The position numbers and the translations under genes are program-made. A DNA stretch of 64,000 bases from Glaciecola sp. (GTDB taxonomy: Bacteria > Pseudomonadota > Gammaproteobacteria > Enterobacterales > Alteromonadaceae): the NCBI GenBank assembly GCA_018623155.1, contig JAAZVZ010000013.1:1-64000 (forward strand). The letters run 5' to 3'. Numbering within the stretch: position 1 is the stretch's first letter; every line of letters starts with the position of its first letter. The notes below the pieces were generated by a model that worked only from the letters and a program-made list of their open reading frames with translations, was not told where the DNA came from and did no database searches. Of the stretch, positions 49,699 to 58,192 are shown in pieces.

Positions 49699-49854
49699 TT
49701 ATTTGATTTTGGCTTCCTTAAACATAACGTGCTTACGGACTTTAGGATCGTACTTTTTGATTTCCATTTTGCCTGGCATGTTGCGCTTATTTTTGTCTGT
49801 GGTGTAGAAATAACCTGTACCAGCAGAAGAAACTAATTTGATTTTATCACGCAT
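49699..49854 (-). CDS. rpmG: 50S ribosomal protein L33 (too short for the ORF track)
   Basis: This 51-residue protein was read directly on the minus strand from the ATG at 49854 to the TAA at 49699. It reads [20 protein letters not shown] and continues [17 protein letters not shown] and [14 protein letters not shown]. It is the typical zinc-free (C-minus) L33, because it has no CxxC pairs. It lies near the E site of the large subunit. The gene is 12 bp after rpmB in the conserved rpmB-rpmG operon, and a strong terminator follows. Confidence 0.97.
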   Translation of the reverse strand: MRDKIKLVSSAGTGYFYTTDKNKRNMPGKMEIKKYDPKVRKHVMFKEAKIK

Positions 49855-49866
49855 AATCTAGGTTCC

Positions 49867-50103
49867 TTATACTTTTTCGCCACGTGCACGGATGTCAGTT
49901 AATACTGCATCAATGCCTTTCTTATCGATTATACGCATACCTTTAGTAGTAAGGCGTAACTTAACGAAACGGTTTTCAGACTCAACCCAAAAACGGTGAG
50001 TTTGTAAATTTGGTAAAAAACGACGACGAGTCGCGTTGCGAGCGTGTGAACGGTTGTTACCTACCGCCGGGCGCTTGCCTGTTACTTGACATACTTTTGC
50101 CAT
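49867..50103 (-). CDS. rpmB: 50S ribosomal protein L28
   Basis: L28 is a small large-subunit protein. The 78-residue product has [21 protein letters not shown], the Arg-rich [17 protein letters not shown] and the C-terminal [18 protein letters not shown], all standard. A TTGGAGACATTGTC region precedes the ATG and gives a good ribosome site. It is expressed from a promoter with a GC-rich discriminator, as expected for a stringently controlled ribosomal gene. Confidence 0.98.
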   Translation of the reverse strand: MAKVCQVTGKRPAVGNNRSHARNATRRRFLPNLQTHRFWVESENRFVKLRLTTKGMRIIDKKGIDAVLTDIRARGEKV

Positions 50104-50170
50104 GACAATGTCTCCAATAAACTATAACATCTCACAAAACTGATAAATTAAGTTGTTGTGAATAAGAGGG

Positions 50171-50204
50171 CGCATTTTATACAGCATTTACTCAATTATT
50201 GCAA
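50171..50204 (-). promoter_or_regulatory. rpmB-rpmG promoter with GC-rich discriminator
   Basis: On the minus strand TTGCAA (50204-50199), 17 bp, TATAAA (50181-50176), then ATGCGCCC. The GCGCCC discriminator after the -10 is the usual mark of ppGpp/DksA-inhibited promoters. Confidence 0.75.
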
Positions 50205-50283
50205 ACATTTTCTATGTTCAAATCGGTAAATGTTTAATATTTAAACGATATTTTTTAGCCCTTATTTGCGTACCCCTCCATGA

Positions 50284-50934
50284 CTAGGTGATTAACCCTC
50301 TCGCAAGAAAAGAAACTGCCTGCCCAGCACCTATCACAAAATGATCCAAAATCTTCACGTCTACCAACGCCAGTGCGTCTTTGAGTATCTGGGTAATGTG
50401 CAGATCGGCTTCACTCGGTTCTACCATTCCAGAAGGATGATTATGCGCTAATATGACTCCAGCAGCATTATATTGCATCGCCAATTGCACGACCACCCGA
50501 GGGTACACCGGTGAGCGATCAATGGTGCCTTGAAATACGACTTCAAAATGCAAAAACTGATGTTGGCTGTCCAAAAACATTACGGCGAAACACTCATTTT
50601 GGGCAAACTGCAAACGACTTTGTAAAAATACTTCTACGGCTTCACTGCTATTGAGCACGGGTTGATGATAAATCGGTTGGCTAACAATGCGTTGCTGTAC
50701 TTCATACATAGCACGGATTTTGGCAACGCGGCTCGGCCCCATTCCCTTGATTTGTTGTACTTGCTCATCTGAAGCGCCAAAAACGCCGTAAAGCGAACCA
50801 AAACGATCCAGTAATTGATTGGCGATGGTTTGGGCAGTATTTGTCGATTCGCGATGACGCAAACACAGTGCTAATAGTGCCGCATCACTGTGCTGGGTGA
50901 TTGGTATAGATTGACTTTGAATTGAGTTATGCAT
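50284..50934 (-). CDS. radC: RadC-family JAB/MPN-domain protein
   Basis: The 216-residue protein has a helix-hairpin-helix-like N-terminal region (QQIKGMGPSRVAKIRAMYEV) and a C-terminal JAMM metalloprotease-like fold with the full HxH-x-S-x-D set in LAHNHPSGMVEPSEAD. The upstream Glu of the site is probably in the FHFEVVFQGT or nearby segment. RadC was once linked to DNA repair, but its role remains unclear. The leading part is slightly shorter than in E. coli (224 residues). It is divergent from coaBC, as is usual. Confidence 0.93.
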   Translation of the reverse strand: MHNSIQSQSIPITQHSDAALLALCLRHRESTNTAQTIANQLLDRFGSLYGVFGASDEQVQQIKGMGPSRVAKIRAMYEVQQRIVSQPIYHQPVLNSSEAVEVFLQSRLQFAQNECFAVMFLDSQHQFLHFEVVFQGTIDRSPVYPRVVVQLAMQYNAAGVILAHNHPSGMVEPSEADLHITQILKDALALVDVKILDHFVIGAGQAVSFLARGLIT

Positions 50935-50958
50935 TTAGAATAATTTCCGAGTTTTATA

Positions 50959-50972
50959 TTGGCAAATGCCAA
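50959..50972. promoter_or_regulatory. Short palindrome in the radC/coaBC gap
   Basis: TTGGCA-AA-TGCCAA, perfect 6-bp arms, 25 bp before the radC start. Possible operator; otherwise the 104-bp gap shows nothing clear. Confidence 0.25.
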
Positions 50973-51038
50973 GAAAGTATTGATAATGCCATTTTTGAAC
51001 TGCGAAAATGACGCGTCACAGGTAAGTGAAACAAAATC

Positions 51039-52274
51039 ATGAATAATTTACAAAACCAGAAAGTGTTGCTAGGTGTTACAGGAGGCATCGCCGCCTATAA
51101 AGCACCTGATGTTGTGCGTAAACTTGTGGCACAAGGTGCTCAAGTGAGAGTCATTCTTTCTGCTTCTGCACGTGAATTCGTTTCACCTCTGTCTTTGCAA
51201 GCTGTCAGCGGCAACCCTGTGAGTGAGCATTTACTGGATCCAGCAGCAGAAGCAGGTATGGGACATATTGAATTGGCTCGGTGGGCGGATCAGATTTTAA
51301 TTGCACCAGCGACTGCACATGTGATGGCAAAACTAGCCCATGGACTAGCTGATGACTTGTTGATGACGTGTGTTTTGGCATCAACTGCACCTGTCACTAT
51401 TGCACCGGCAATGAATCAACAGATGTGGGCGGCCGCGTCAACCCAAGCAAATTTGTCTATTTTACAAGAACGTGAGATCCGAATATTAGGTCCCGCTGCC
51501 GGTGAACAAGCCTGTGGCGATGTGGGTTATGGACGCATGCTCGAACCACTTGAAATTGCCGAATTACTTGCACAAAACACGTTACCTCTTGCCGATGAAC
51601 CTGACGTCACCTTACAACATAACTTGCCTCTCTCTGGGCAGCATATTGTATTAACCGCTGGTCCTACCCGAGAAGCCATTGATCCGGTGCGTTATATCTC
51701 TAATCATAGTTCTGGCAAAATGGGCTACGCACTGGCAATGAAGGCTTTAGAATTAGGGGCAAATGTCACGCTAATCTCTGGTCCAGTAAATCTTCCTGAA
51801 CCACTTGGCGCGAACACTATTCAAGTGCAATCTGCGGTCCAGATGCATGCAGCCGTTATGAATATCATCGATCAAGCCACAATTTTTATTGGGTGTGCAG
51901 CCGTTGCAGATTATCGCGTTGCCGATGTCCCTGAACAAAAAATTAAAAAAAGCAATGACACTATGACCGTCAATATGATCAAAAACCCAGACATATTGTT
52001 TGACGTTGCACATTTACCCACCCCTCCTTTTACCGTTGGCTTTGCTGCGGAAACACAAGACGTCGAGCACTACGCTAAAGACAAACTTAAGCGGAAAAAA
52101 CTCAATCTCATCGCAGCGAATGATGTATCGGATACAAACATTGGTTTTAACCAGAATCAAAATGCGATCACCGTTTTTAGCGCCAATGAAAAAATACAAC
52201 TCCCACAACAAGATAAGCTTGCAATTGCCGAGCAACTTCTTACAATAATCGCTAGACACGTAAGTACTAACTAA
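51039..52274 (+). CDS. coaBC: Bifunctional phosphopantothenoylcysteine decarboxylase/phosphopantothenate-cysteine ligase
   Basis: CoaBC makes 4'-phosphopantetheine from phosphopantothenate, cysteine and CTP. The 411-residue protein has the flavin-dependent decarboxylase half ([70 protein letters not shown]) and the ligase half ([54 protein letters not shown]). It is divergent from radC and is followed by slmA 16 bp later; the dut gene usually found between these in E. coli is absent. Confidence 0.98.
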   Translation: MNNLQNQKVLLGVTGGIAAYKAPDVVRKLVAQGAQVRVILSASAREFVSPLSLQAVSGNPVSEHLLDPAAEAGMGHIELARWADQILIAPATAHVMAKLAHGLADDLLMTCVLASTAPVTIAPAMNQQMWAAASTQANLSILQEREIRILGPAAGEQACGDVGYGRMLEPLEIAELLAQNTLPLADEPDVTLQHNLPLSGQHIVLTAGPTREAIDPVRYISNHSSGKMGYALAMKALELGANVTLISGPVNLPEPLGANTIQVQSAVQMHAAVMNIIDQATIFIGCAAVADYRVADVPEQKIKKSNDTMTVNMIKNPDILFDVAHLPTPPFTVGFAAETQDVEHYAKDKLKRKKLNLIAANDVSDTNIGFNQNQNAITVFSANEKIQLPQQDKLAIAEQLLTIIARHVSTN

Positions 52275-52290
52275 CCAAAAGGAACGTTTC

Positions 52291-52884
52291 ATGGCTGAGC
52301 AAAAACGCAAGCCCAATCGTCGCGCCCATATTCTTCAGTGCCTAGCCAGCATGTTAGAAAACAACTCTGGGAAACGTATTACGACCGCGGCCCTAGCCGC
52401 AGAAGTAGGTGTGTCTGAAGCCGCTTTGTACCGTCATTTCCCTAGTAAAGCACGTATGTACGAAGGTTTAATCGACTTTGTCGAAGAAACGTTATTTTCT
52501 CGTATCAACAAAATCATCAACGATGAAAAAGACACTGCCGTTCGAATCCAAATGGTCTTACATTTGTTTCTGGGTTTTGGTGAAAAGAATCCCGGTATTG
52601 CGCGTATCTTACATGGGGATGCACTGACCGGTGAACACGAACGCTTACGTGGACGGGTAAGCAAAATCTTTGAACGTCTGGAAACACAAATCAAGCAGAT
52701 CTTGCGTGAACGCAAAGTACGTGATGGTAAAACGTTCAGCATCGATGAGGGAGCTTTAGCTTCTCTACTTACCAGTTACGTAGATGGTCGAATCAATGCG
52801 TATATCCGTAGTGAATTCAAGCGTCGTCCTACGGAGCAATTTCCTGAAATTTGGGTGAGCTTGAAAGCACAGTATTTTGCATAA
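52291..52884 (+). CDS. slmA: Nucleoid occlusion factor SlmA
   Basis: SlmA is a TetR-fold DNA-binding protein that binds sites scattered on the chromosome and blocks FtsZ assembly over the nucleoid. The 197-residue product has the N-terminal helix-turn-helix [32 protein letters not shown], then the helical dimerisation domain with [21 protein letters not shown] and the C-terminal helix [18 protein letters not shown], which matches E. coli SlmA. A bidirectional-looking terminator follows. Confidence 0.97.
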   Translation: MAEQKRKPNRRAHILQCLASMLENNSGKRITTAALAAEVGVSEAALYRHFPSKARMYEGLIDFVEETLFSRINKIINDEKDTAVRIQMVLHLFLGFGEKNPGIARILHGDALTGEHERLRGRVSKIFERLETQIKQILRERKVRDGKTFSIDEGALASLLTSYVDGRINAYIRSEFKRRPTEQFPEIWVSLKAQYFA

Positions 52885-52915
52885 GCCCATTGAGCTGAAC
52901 CTATCCTCACTTCGT

Positions 52916-52953
52916 AAAAAACCCCGAGAACATCGTATTCACGGGGTTTTTTA
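52916..52953. terminator. Terminator between slmA and the M28 peptidase gene (probably bidirectional)
   Basis: AAAAACCCCG (52917-52926) and CGGGGTTTTT (52942-52951) pair with a 15-base loop. T runs exist on both strands, so it can serve both convergent genes. Confidence 0.85.
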
Positions 52954-52969
52954 GAATTTGCTCATCACA

Positions 52970-54643
52970 CTATGGCAACTGATTATATGGCTTACCGAAG
53001 GTTTGCCCAAAAAAGCTCTCTTGATACCATTTTGGTCTGTCGACAGCATTGGCCACTTCTAACCCAATATTAAAATTCACTTGCGTAAAGTTATATGCCG
53101 CGCCCCAATGAAAGTCCTGATTCATATCGTCCTGTGGCGTGTGATAATTGGTCTTTAAAAAGTTCATCAGAACATTTTCTGCATCGTCGTCTTCATCAAA
53201 CGATGTGATCCCAGTGATCAGAAAAATGGCTGGGATCCCTTGTTTAACAAAGCTATAGTGATCTGAACGAGTAAAGAGATTCATCTGCGGCCAAGGATCA
53301 GGAGTTAACGCAATATTCGCATTGGCCGTTGCACGTTCAACATATTGCCCCATAGTGGAATGCTCTGCTCCAAAAGCAATCACATCAGCAAAATTAAACG
53401 TGATCAATGGCATATCCAAATTCACATTCGCCACAATACTCGGAAGCGGTACCGTTGGATTTTGCGCATAGTAATCCGAGCCCAACAAACCTTTTTCTTC
53501 CGCTGTAACAGCAACAAATAACATGGAACGTTTGGGTTTTTGAGGTAATTGCGCAAACATACGCGCTGTCTCTAACATCACCGCTGTGCCAATGGCGTTG
53601 TCTAACGCACCGTTATTGATCTTGTCTTTTTTGACTGATTTACCAATGCCTAAGTGATCAGAGTGCGCACTATATAAAACGTATTCATTTTTTAATATCG
53701 GGTCACTCCCCTCAACCATACCAATGACATTAGGTGAGGTAATGTCTTCGTGTGTCGAGCGTGCTTTGATGGTAACGCTGGCATTCAATACAAAACCATC
53801 TATCGCTTGATCTGTAGTCATCTTTTCGTAAACAGAATCCAGTGATTGTGGTGCATTTGCAAACAGGGTTTGCGCACTGGGGATTGGTAGATAAGCCCCG
53901 CCAAGGATCTGGGTTGAGGCACTGGATGCATTGCCATCCGCATTGAGCCAGTCCATACGCTCAGAGTGGATATAGTTTAGCTGACGCGAATAAGGCCGGG
54001 TCTTTTCTTGCTCTGGATCGGAAATGACAATAACACCGATAGCACCAGCTTCTTCAGCATATTTGCGACGCATTGAACTGGACGCTAAATGCGCGCCAAC
54101 ATCGGTCAGTAACGTCTTGGGTTTGCCTGGTAAGCGCACAATGATCTTGCCTTCAACATCCACATTAGCAAAATCATCTATCCCAAATTCTGGCGCCACA
54201 ATACCGTAACCGACAAAAACGGTTTCAGCAGTAATATCGACTTGGGTATCATTCATGCTAATACTCGTCATGAATTCTTTGGGATACGCTAACTCCGTTT
54301 GCTTTTCACCACCTCTAATGATGAACTCAGGAGACGTTTGATCAAGCTTGCCTTTGCGCAACACCAATCGTTGCATGAATCCGTCTGTCCCTGCTGGCTT
54401 TAAGCCATACTCGGCAAATTGTTGTGCGATATATTCACTGGCCGCTTCGTGTCCTTGAGTCCCTGGAAACCGCCCCGTCAGTTCATCTGATGCCAAATAC
54501 GCCATGTGCTGGCGAATATTGTCTGTATTCGCTGATGCACTTTGCTCTGGTCGAGTAGATCCATTATGGGTTGCTTGACAAGCACTTAATACAAATAACC
54601 CTGCAACCCCGAGTAGCAGGACTCGACCTAATTTGTTCGACAT
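52970..54643 (-). CDS. M28-family aminopeptidase lipoprotein
   Basis: The 557-residue protein starts with a lipoprotein signal peptide whose lipobox LSAC places the lipidated Cys at residue 22. A PA domain is inserted (about residues 140-260, VEGKIIVRLPGKPK and GAIGVIVISDPEQEK). The M28 zinc peptidase core shows the metal ligands in YSAHSDHLG, NGALDNAIGTA, VTAEEKGLLGS, NLDMP and TRSDHYSF. It probably trims peptides in the periplasm or on the outer membrane. It is followed on the other side by other exported hydrolases of unknown targets. Confidence 0.94.
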   Translation of the reverse strand: MSNKLGRVLLLGVAGLFVLSACQATHNGSTRPEQSASANTDNIRQHMAYLASDELTGRFPGTQGHEAASEYIAQQFAEYGLKPAGTDGFMQRLVLRKGKLDQTSPEFIIRGGEKQTELAYPKEFMTSISMNDTQVDITAETVFVGYGIVAPEFGIDDFANVDVEGKIIVRLPGKPKTLLTDVGAHLASSSMRRKYAEEAGAIGVIVISDPEQEKTRPYSRQLNYIHSERMDWLNADGNASSASTQILGGAYLPIPSAQTLFANAPQSLDSVYEKMTTDQAIDGFVLNASVTIKARSTHEDITSPNVIGMVEGSDPILKNEYVLYSAHSDHLGIGKSVKKDKINNGALDNAIGTAVMLETARMFAQLPQKPKRSMLFVAVTAEEKGLLGSDYYAQNPTVPLPSIVANVNLDMPLITFNFADVIAFGAEHSTMGQYVERATANANIALTPDPWPQMNLFTRSDHYSFVKQGIPAIFLITGITSFDEDDDAENVLMNFLKTNYHTPQDDMNQDFHWGAAYNFTQVNFNIGLEVANAVDRPKWYQESFFGQTFGKPYNQLP

Positions 54644-54774
54644 GTTCTGTCCTTACATTAATGTTTTTATTGCATAATATCTTAACTGAGATGCATGTTA
54701 TGTGCTTGAAATTTTTTAGACGCCCCCAATAATGTATTTCAAATGTGATTTCATCTTATTGATAACAAGACTTT

Positions 54775-55110
54775 ATGAGTTCAACTATGGACAACAACAC
54801 GCCTTTATACAAAATCCAATTTATTTCAAATGGTCAACGTTACGAACTGTTTGTCAAAACATTGCGCCAAGATAGCCTATACGGTTTTGTTGAAGTCGGT
54901 GATTTTGTCTGGAATACGCATACCGAGCTTGTCCTAGACCCGAGCCATGAAAAACTCAAAGATGAATTTGCAGAGGTGACCTCGACGTTTATTCCGATGC
55001 ATAATGTATTGCGTATCGACACAGTCAAAAAGCACGGCACTGCCAAAATCACTGAGTTGTCGGATAAAGTCGCCCCCTTCCCAAGCCCAATTTATACCCC
55101 AAAAAAGTAA
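54775..55110 (+). CDS. DUF1820 family protein
   Basis: The 111-residue product fits DUF1820: YKIQFISNGQRYELFVKTLRQDSLYGFVEVGDFVW, LDPSHEKLKDEFAEV, FIPMHNVLRIDTVKKHGTAKI and a Pro-rich tail. It has no signal peptide and is probably cytoplasmic; members are often near RNA or cell-envelope genes, but no function is established. The start may be the ATG at 54775 or the one at 54787, since neither has a good ribosome site. It is 62 bp before the DUF885 gene on the same strand. Confidence 0.82.
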   Translation: MSSTMDNNTPLYKIQFISNGQRYELFVKTLRQDSLYGFVEVGDFVWNTHTELVLDPSHEKLKDEFAEVTSTFIPMHNVLRIDTVKKHGTAKITELSDKVAPFPSPIYTPKK

Positions 55111-55172
55111 GCATAGCAGGGACTTGCATTCTTTGTTAGACTGATGTCTTATCGCAGTCAAGGGAATCGCTC

Positions 55173-56912
55173 ATGCGTTACTTACTCAGTCTTATTGCTT
55201 TATTCACACTGACACTAACAGGGTGTCAAAGCACTTTATCGACTTCCTCTGAAAGCTCTTTTGACAATTTGTTAGATGAAATTTGGCAATATGAGCAAAA
55301 CGCTCAATCAGGTGGTAGGGGCGTTATCGCAGGATCATCGTTGCCCAATATTTCTCCTGAGTTTAAAGCGCAGCGCCATGCGAAACTCACTGCCTTTATT
55401 GAGCAAGTCAACGCATTTTCTGATACCGAGCTGACTGAGCAACAACAAATCAGCAAAGCAATTCAATTGTATCGTTTGCAAAACTATGTGGATGAGTATC
55501 AATACCATGCCCACCTAATGCCAATCACTTCTGAATATGGCTTCCACAGTAGCTTGCTCAATCTTCGCTATCGGTTTGCCTTTACTCAACCATCTGATTT
55601 TGAGCAGTATTTGGATACATTAGAACAGATCCCTGAGTATATGGCACAGCAAATTGACTATATGCGACAAGGGATAGCGCTTGGCAAAACACAACCCCAA
55701 GTGGTTCTTGATGGATTTGAAGAAAGTATCGCGACGATCATCAAGGCCGATCCTATGCAAAGTGCTTTTTTTGCCCCCTTTGCACAAGTATCTGATGCCG
55801 CTCTGATAGCTCGCGCCAAACACGTTATCCTGACGTCTGTAAATCCGGCTTTTCAAGCGTTTTATGATTTTATGGTAGAAGAATACAAGCCCAATGCAAA
55901 AGTCAGCATCGCTGCCAAAGACTGGCCTAATGGTGCAGAGTATTATCAAAATCGCGTGCGTTACTATACCACTTTGGATTTGAGTGCAGCAGCCATTCAC
56001 GAAATTGGCTTGCAAGAAGTTGCGCGTATTCGTGGGCAGATGCAAGAAGTACTAGATGAGCTGAACTATGTAGGGAGTATTAATGACTTTATTGCATTTT
56101 TGCGCAGTGATCCGCAGTTTTATGCCACAAGCTCCAAAGAGTTGATTCACACTGCCATGGTCATGTCAAAACGGATGGATGCCCTATTACCAAAGTTATT
56201 TGAACATTTACCTCGAACCCCTTATGGCGTAGCTCCTGTTCCCGACGATATCGCCCCCAAATACACTACTGGTCGCTACGTCTCACCACGCAACGACCAA
56301 CAACCAGGCTATTATTGGGTAAATACCTATGCCTTAGACAAGCGCCCATTATATGCATTACCGGCATTGACCTTACACGAGGCGGTACCAGGACATCATT
56401 TGCAAATCTCCTTAGCCAATGAAATGCAAGACTTACCCAATGTTCGGCGCTCGACTTACATCTCCGCATTTGGTGAAGGCTGGGGGTTATACAGTGAGTA
56501 TTTGGGCGTTGAAGTTGGTTTTTATCAAACGCCTTACGAGGAGTTTGGTCGGCTGAGTTATGAAATGTGGCGAGCGTGTCGTCTCGTTGTCGATACCGGT
56601 ATGCACATGCTAGGTTGGACAAGGCAACAAGCCTTAGATTATATGTTGGAAAACACAGCGCTTAGCGCCCACAATGTCAAAACGGAAATTGATCGTTATA
56701 TATCTTGGCCAGGACAGGCATTGGCCTACAAATTAGGAGAGATCCTCATCAAAAAATGGAGAGTGAAAGCCGAAGAGACGCTTGGAACCGATTTTGACGT
56801 GCGACGATTCCACACGGCCGTCCTCAAAAATGGCAGTTTGCCTTTGCACAAGCTTGAACAACAACTGGAGCAGTTTATCGCAGATGAACAAGCCCGCTTG
56901 AAGCAATTATAA
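55173..56912 (+). CDS. DUF885 family putative metallohydrolase lipoprotein
   Basis: The 579-residue protein has a lipoprotein signal peptide with lipobox LTGC (Cys18). The DUF885 core contains the metal-binding motif LHEAVPGHHLQI near residue 404, then FGEGWGLYSEYLGVEVG, MWRACRLVVDTGMHMLGWTR and the C-terminal SWPGQALAYKLGE, all strongly conserved in this large family. Members resemble gluzincin peptidases and are usually exported, so a peptidase role is likely but unproven. The ribosome site is AAGGGA. The esterase gene follows closely. Confidence 0.92.
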   Translation: MRYLLSLIALFTLTLTGCQSTLSTSSESSFDNLLDEIWQYEQNAQSGGRGVIAGSSLPNISPEFKAQRHAKLTAFIEQVNAFSDTELTEQQQISKAIQLYRLQNYVDEYQYHAHLMPITSEYGFHSSLLNLRYRFAFTQPSDFEQYLDTLEQIPEYMAQQIDYMRQGIALGKTQPQVVLDGFEESIATIIKADPMQSAFFAPFAQVSDAALIARAKHVILTSVNPAFQAFYDFMVEEYKPNAKVSIAAKDWPNGAEYYQNRVRYYTTLDLSAAAIHEIGLQEVARIRGQMQEVLDELNYVGSINDFIAFLRSDPQFYATSSKELIHTAMVMSKRMDALLPKLFEHLPRTPYGVAPVPDDIAPKYTTGRYVSPRNDQQPGYYWVNTYALDKRPLYALPALTLHEAVPGHHLQISLANEMQDLPNVRRSTYISAFGEGWGLYSEYLGVEVGFYQTPYEEFGRLSYEMWRACRLVVDTGMHMLGWTRQQALDYMLENTALSAHNVKTEIDRYISWPGQALAYKLGEILIKKWRVKAEETLGTDFDVRRFHTAVLKNGSLPLHKLEQQLEQFIADEQARLKQL

Positions 56913-56932
56913 CCCTACATAGGATGAGTAAG

Positions 56933-57916
56933 ATGATTTACCGAGTGGCAAGCGTAATCACAATGTCATGCTTATTCTTTTTTGTTTTAACTGGGGTCTC
57001 TGAAGCAAAAACTGATTCAGTACGAAACACAACCTTACAGAACGTCATGATACCTAGTGCAGGGACTATTGATACGTATCAACAGTTTGCCTCCTCCTTT
57101 GTTGCGCCACGCAGAGTAAGTGTTTGGCTACCGAATCAATATGAATCCCTAGTTGCTCAAGGTAAACGCTTTGCCGTGATGTACATGCATGATGGACAGA
57201 TGCTCTTTGATGCGAAAGTCACCTGGAATCAGCAAGAATGGGGCGTTGATGAAACGGCACAACTACTGATAGATAATCAGCGTGTTATGCCCTTTATCGT
57301 TGTGGGAATTGATAATGGCGGTGATGATTTGCGCTATGTCGAATACATGCCACAAAAACCCTTTGAGGCATTACCTGTAACGATCCAAGACCAAATCTAT
57401 TCACGTCAGAACCACGACAACAAAATTCAATCCGATGCGTATCTGCTCTTCATCGTAGAAGAGCTAAAACCTTATATCGATCAGCAATATGCAACGTTAA
57501 ATTCGCGAAACAATACGTTCATTGCCGGAGCGAGTATGGGCGGGTTAATCAGTTGGTATGCCGTTGCAGAATACCCCAATATATTTGGTGGTTGTCTATG
57601 TTTGTCGACGCATTTTCCAGGCGGCTATGAATTACAAGACTTTAGCGTCTTTAACAGCTTTGTTGATTATATGGCAAAACACCTGCCTATCACAGGTGAG
57701 CATAAGTTGTGGTTTGCCTATGGCGATCAAACGCTGGATCAATACTACCCACCGTTTCATAAGGCTCTGCATGAACAGTTTACAGAGTGGGGAGCAGCTC
57801 CAAACTCTGTCAAGGTTCAATTTTTTGCTGGAGACAATCATTCAGAAAGCGCATGGCAAAAACAATTACCACTTGGGTTGATGTTCATTTTATCTAACAA
57901 CCATTACATCCATTAA
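56933..57916 (+). CDS. Exported alpha/beta hydrolase, esterase-D/Fes-like family
   Basis: The product has a signal peptide ending near GVSEA, then an alpha/beta hydrolase fold of the putative-esterase (PF00756) type. The segments RRVSVWLPNQYES, FAVMYMHDGQMLFDA, and VVGIDNGGDDLRYVEYMP resemble siderophore esterases and related enzymes, and the nucleophile is Ser in GASMGGLISWY. The His is in FAGDNHSESAW. I choose the ATG at 56933 because AGGATG precedes it at a good distance; the track begins at 56924. It is 20 bp after the DUF885 stop, so the two are likely cotranscribed. Confidence 0.88.
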   Translation: MIYRVASVITMSCLFFFVLTGVSEAKTDSVRNTTLQNVMIPSAGTIDTYQQFASSFVAPRRVSVWLPNQYESLVAQGKRFAVMYMHDGQMLFDAKVTWNQQEWGVDETAQLLIDNQRVMPFIVVGIDNGGDDLRYVEYMPQKPFEALPVTIQDQIYSRQNHDNKIQSDAYLLFIVEELKPYIDQQYATLNSRNNTFIAGASMGGLISWYAVAEYPNIFGGCLCLSTHFPGGYELQDFSVFNSFVDYMAKHLPITGEHKLWFAYGDQTLDQYYPPFHKALHEQFTEWGAAPNSVKVQFFAGDNHSESAWQKQLPLGLMFILSNNHYIH

Positions 57917-58018
57917 AATTCTAACTATTTTGTAAGTGTTAACTGATTGCATATGACAAACTTCGCTGACAAATCATAATGTAAATAGCATGTTAAGCCA
58001 AATCAGTCCCTGTATCAC

Positions 58019-58032
58019 CTTAATCTTTTAAG
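58019..58032. promoter_or_regulatory. CTTAAT-type box 1 upstream of the TonB-dependent receptor
   Basis: CTTAATCTTTTAAG; 12 of 14 positions match box 2 located 55 bp downstream. It lies in the 276-bp region before the receptor gene. Confidence 0.4.
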
Positions 58033-58073
58033 AGGACACAGGCTTTTTTTCATTTAAATTCGATACGGCTTAT

Positions 58074-58087
58074 CTTAATCAATTAAG
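58074..58087. promoter_or_regulatory. CTTAAT-type box 2 upstream of the TonB-dependent receptor
   Basis: CTTAAT-CA-ATTAAG, a perfect inverted repeat with 6-bp arms. With box 1 it suggests a dimeric regulator binding upstream of the promoter at 58106-58134. The sequence is AT-rich, so chance is not excluded. Confidence 0.4.
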
Positions 58088-58105
58088 AAAAATTAAAAAG
58101 TTCGC

Positions 58106-58134
58106 TTGCATTTTACATTCCGTTAACGTATTTT
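58106..58134 (+). promoter_or_regulatory. Putative promoter of the TonB-dependent receptor gene
   Basis: TTGCAT (58106-58111), 17 bp, TATTTT (58129-58134); the spacer holds the palindrome CGTTAACG (58121-58128). The rest of 57917-58192 holds the two boxes above and no ORF. Confidence 0.45.
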
Positions 58135-58192
58135 AGATAACTGCTATAAAGCAAACTTAGATCATTCATGTGATGACAACGGGGACAACTAC

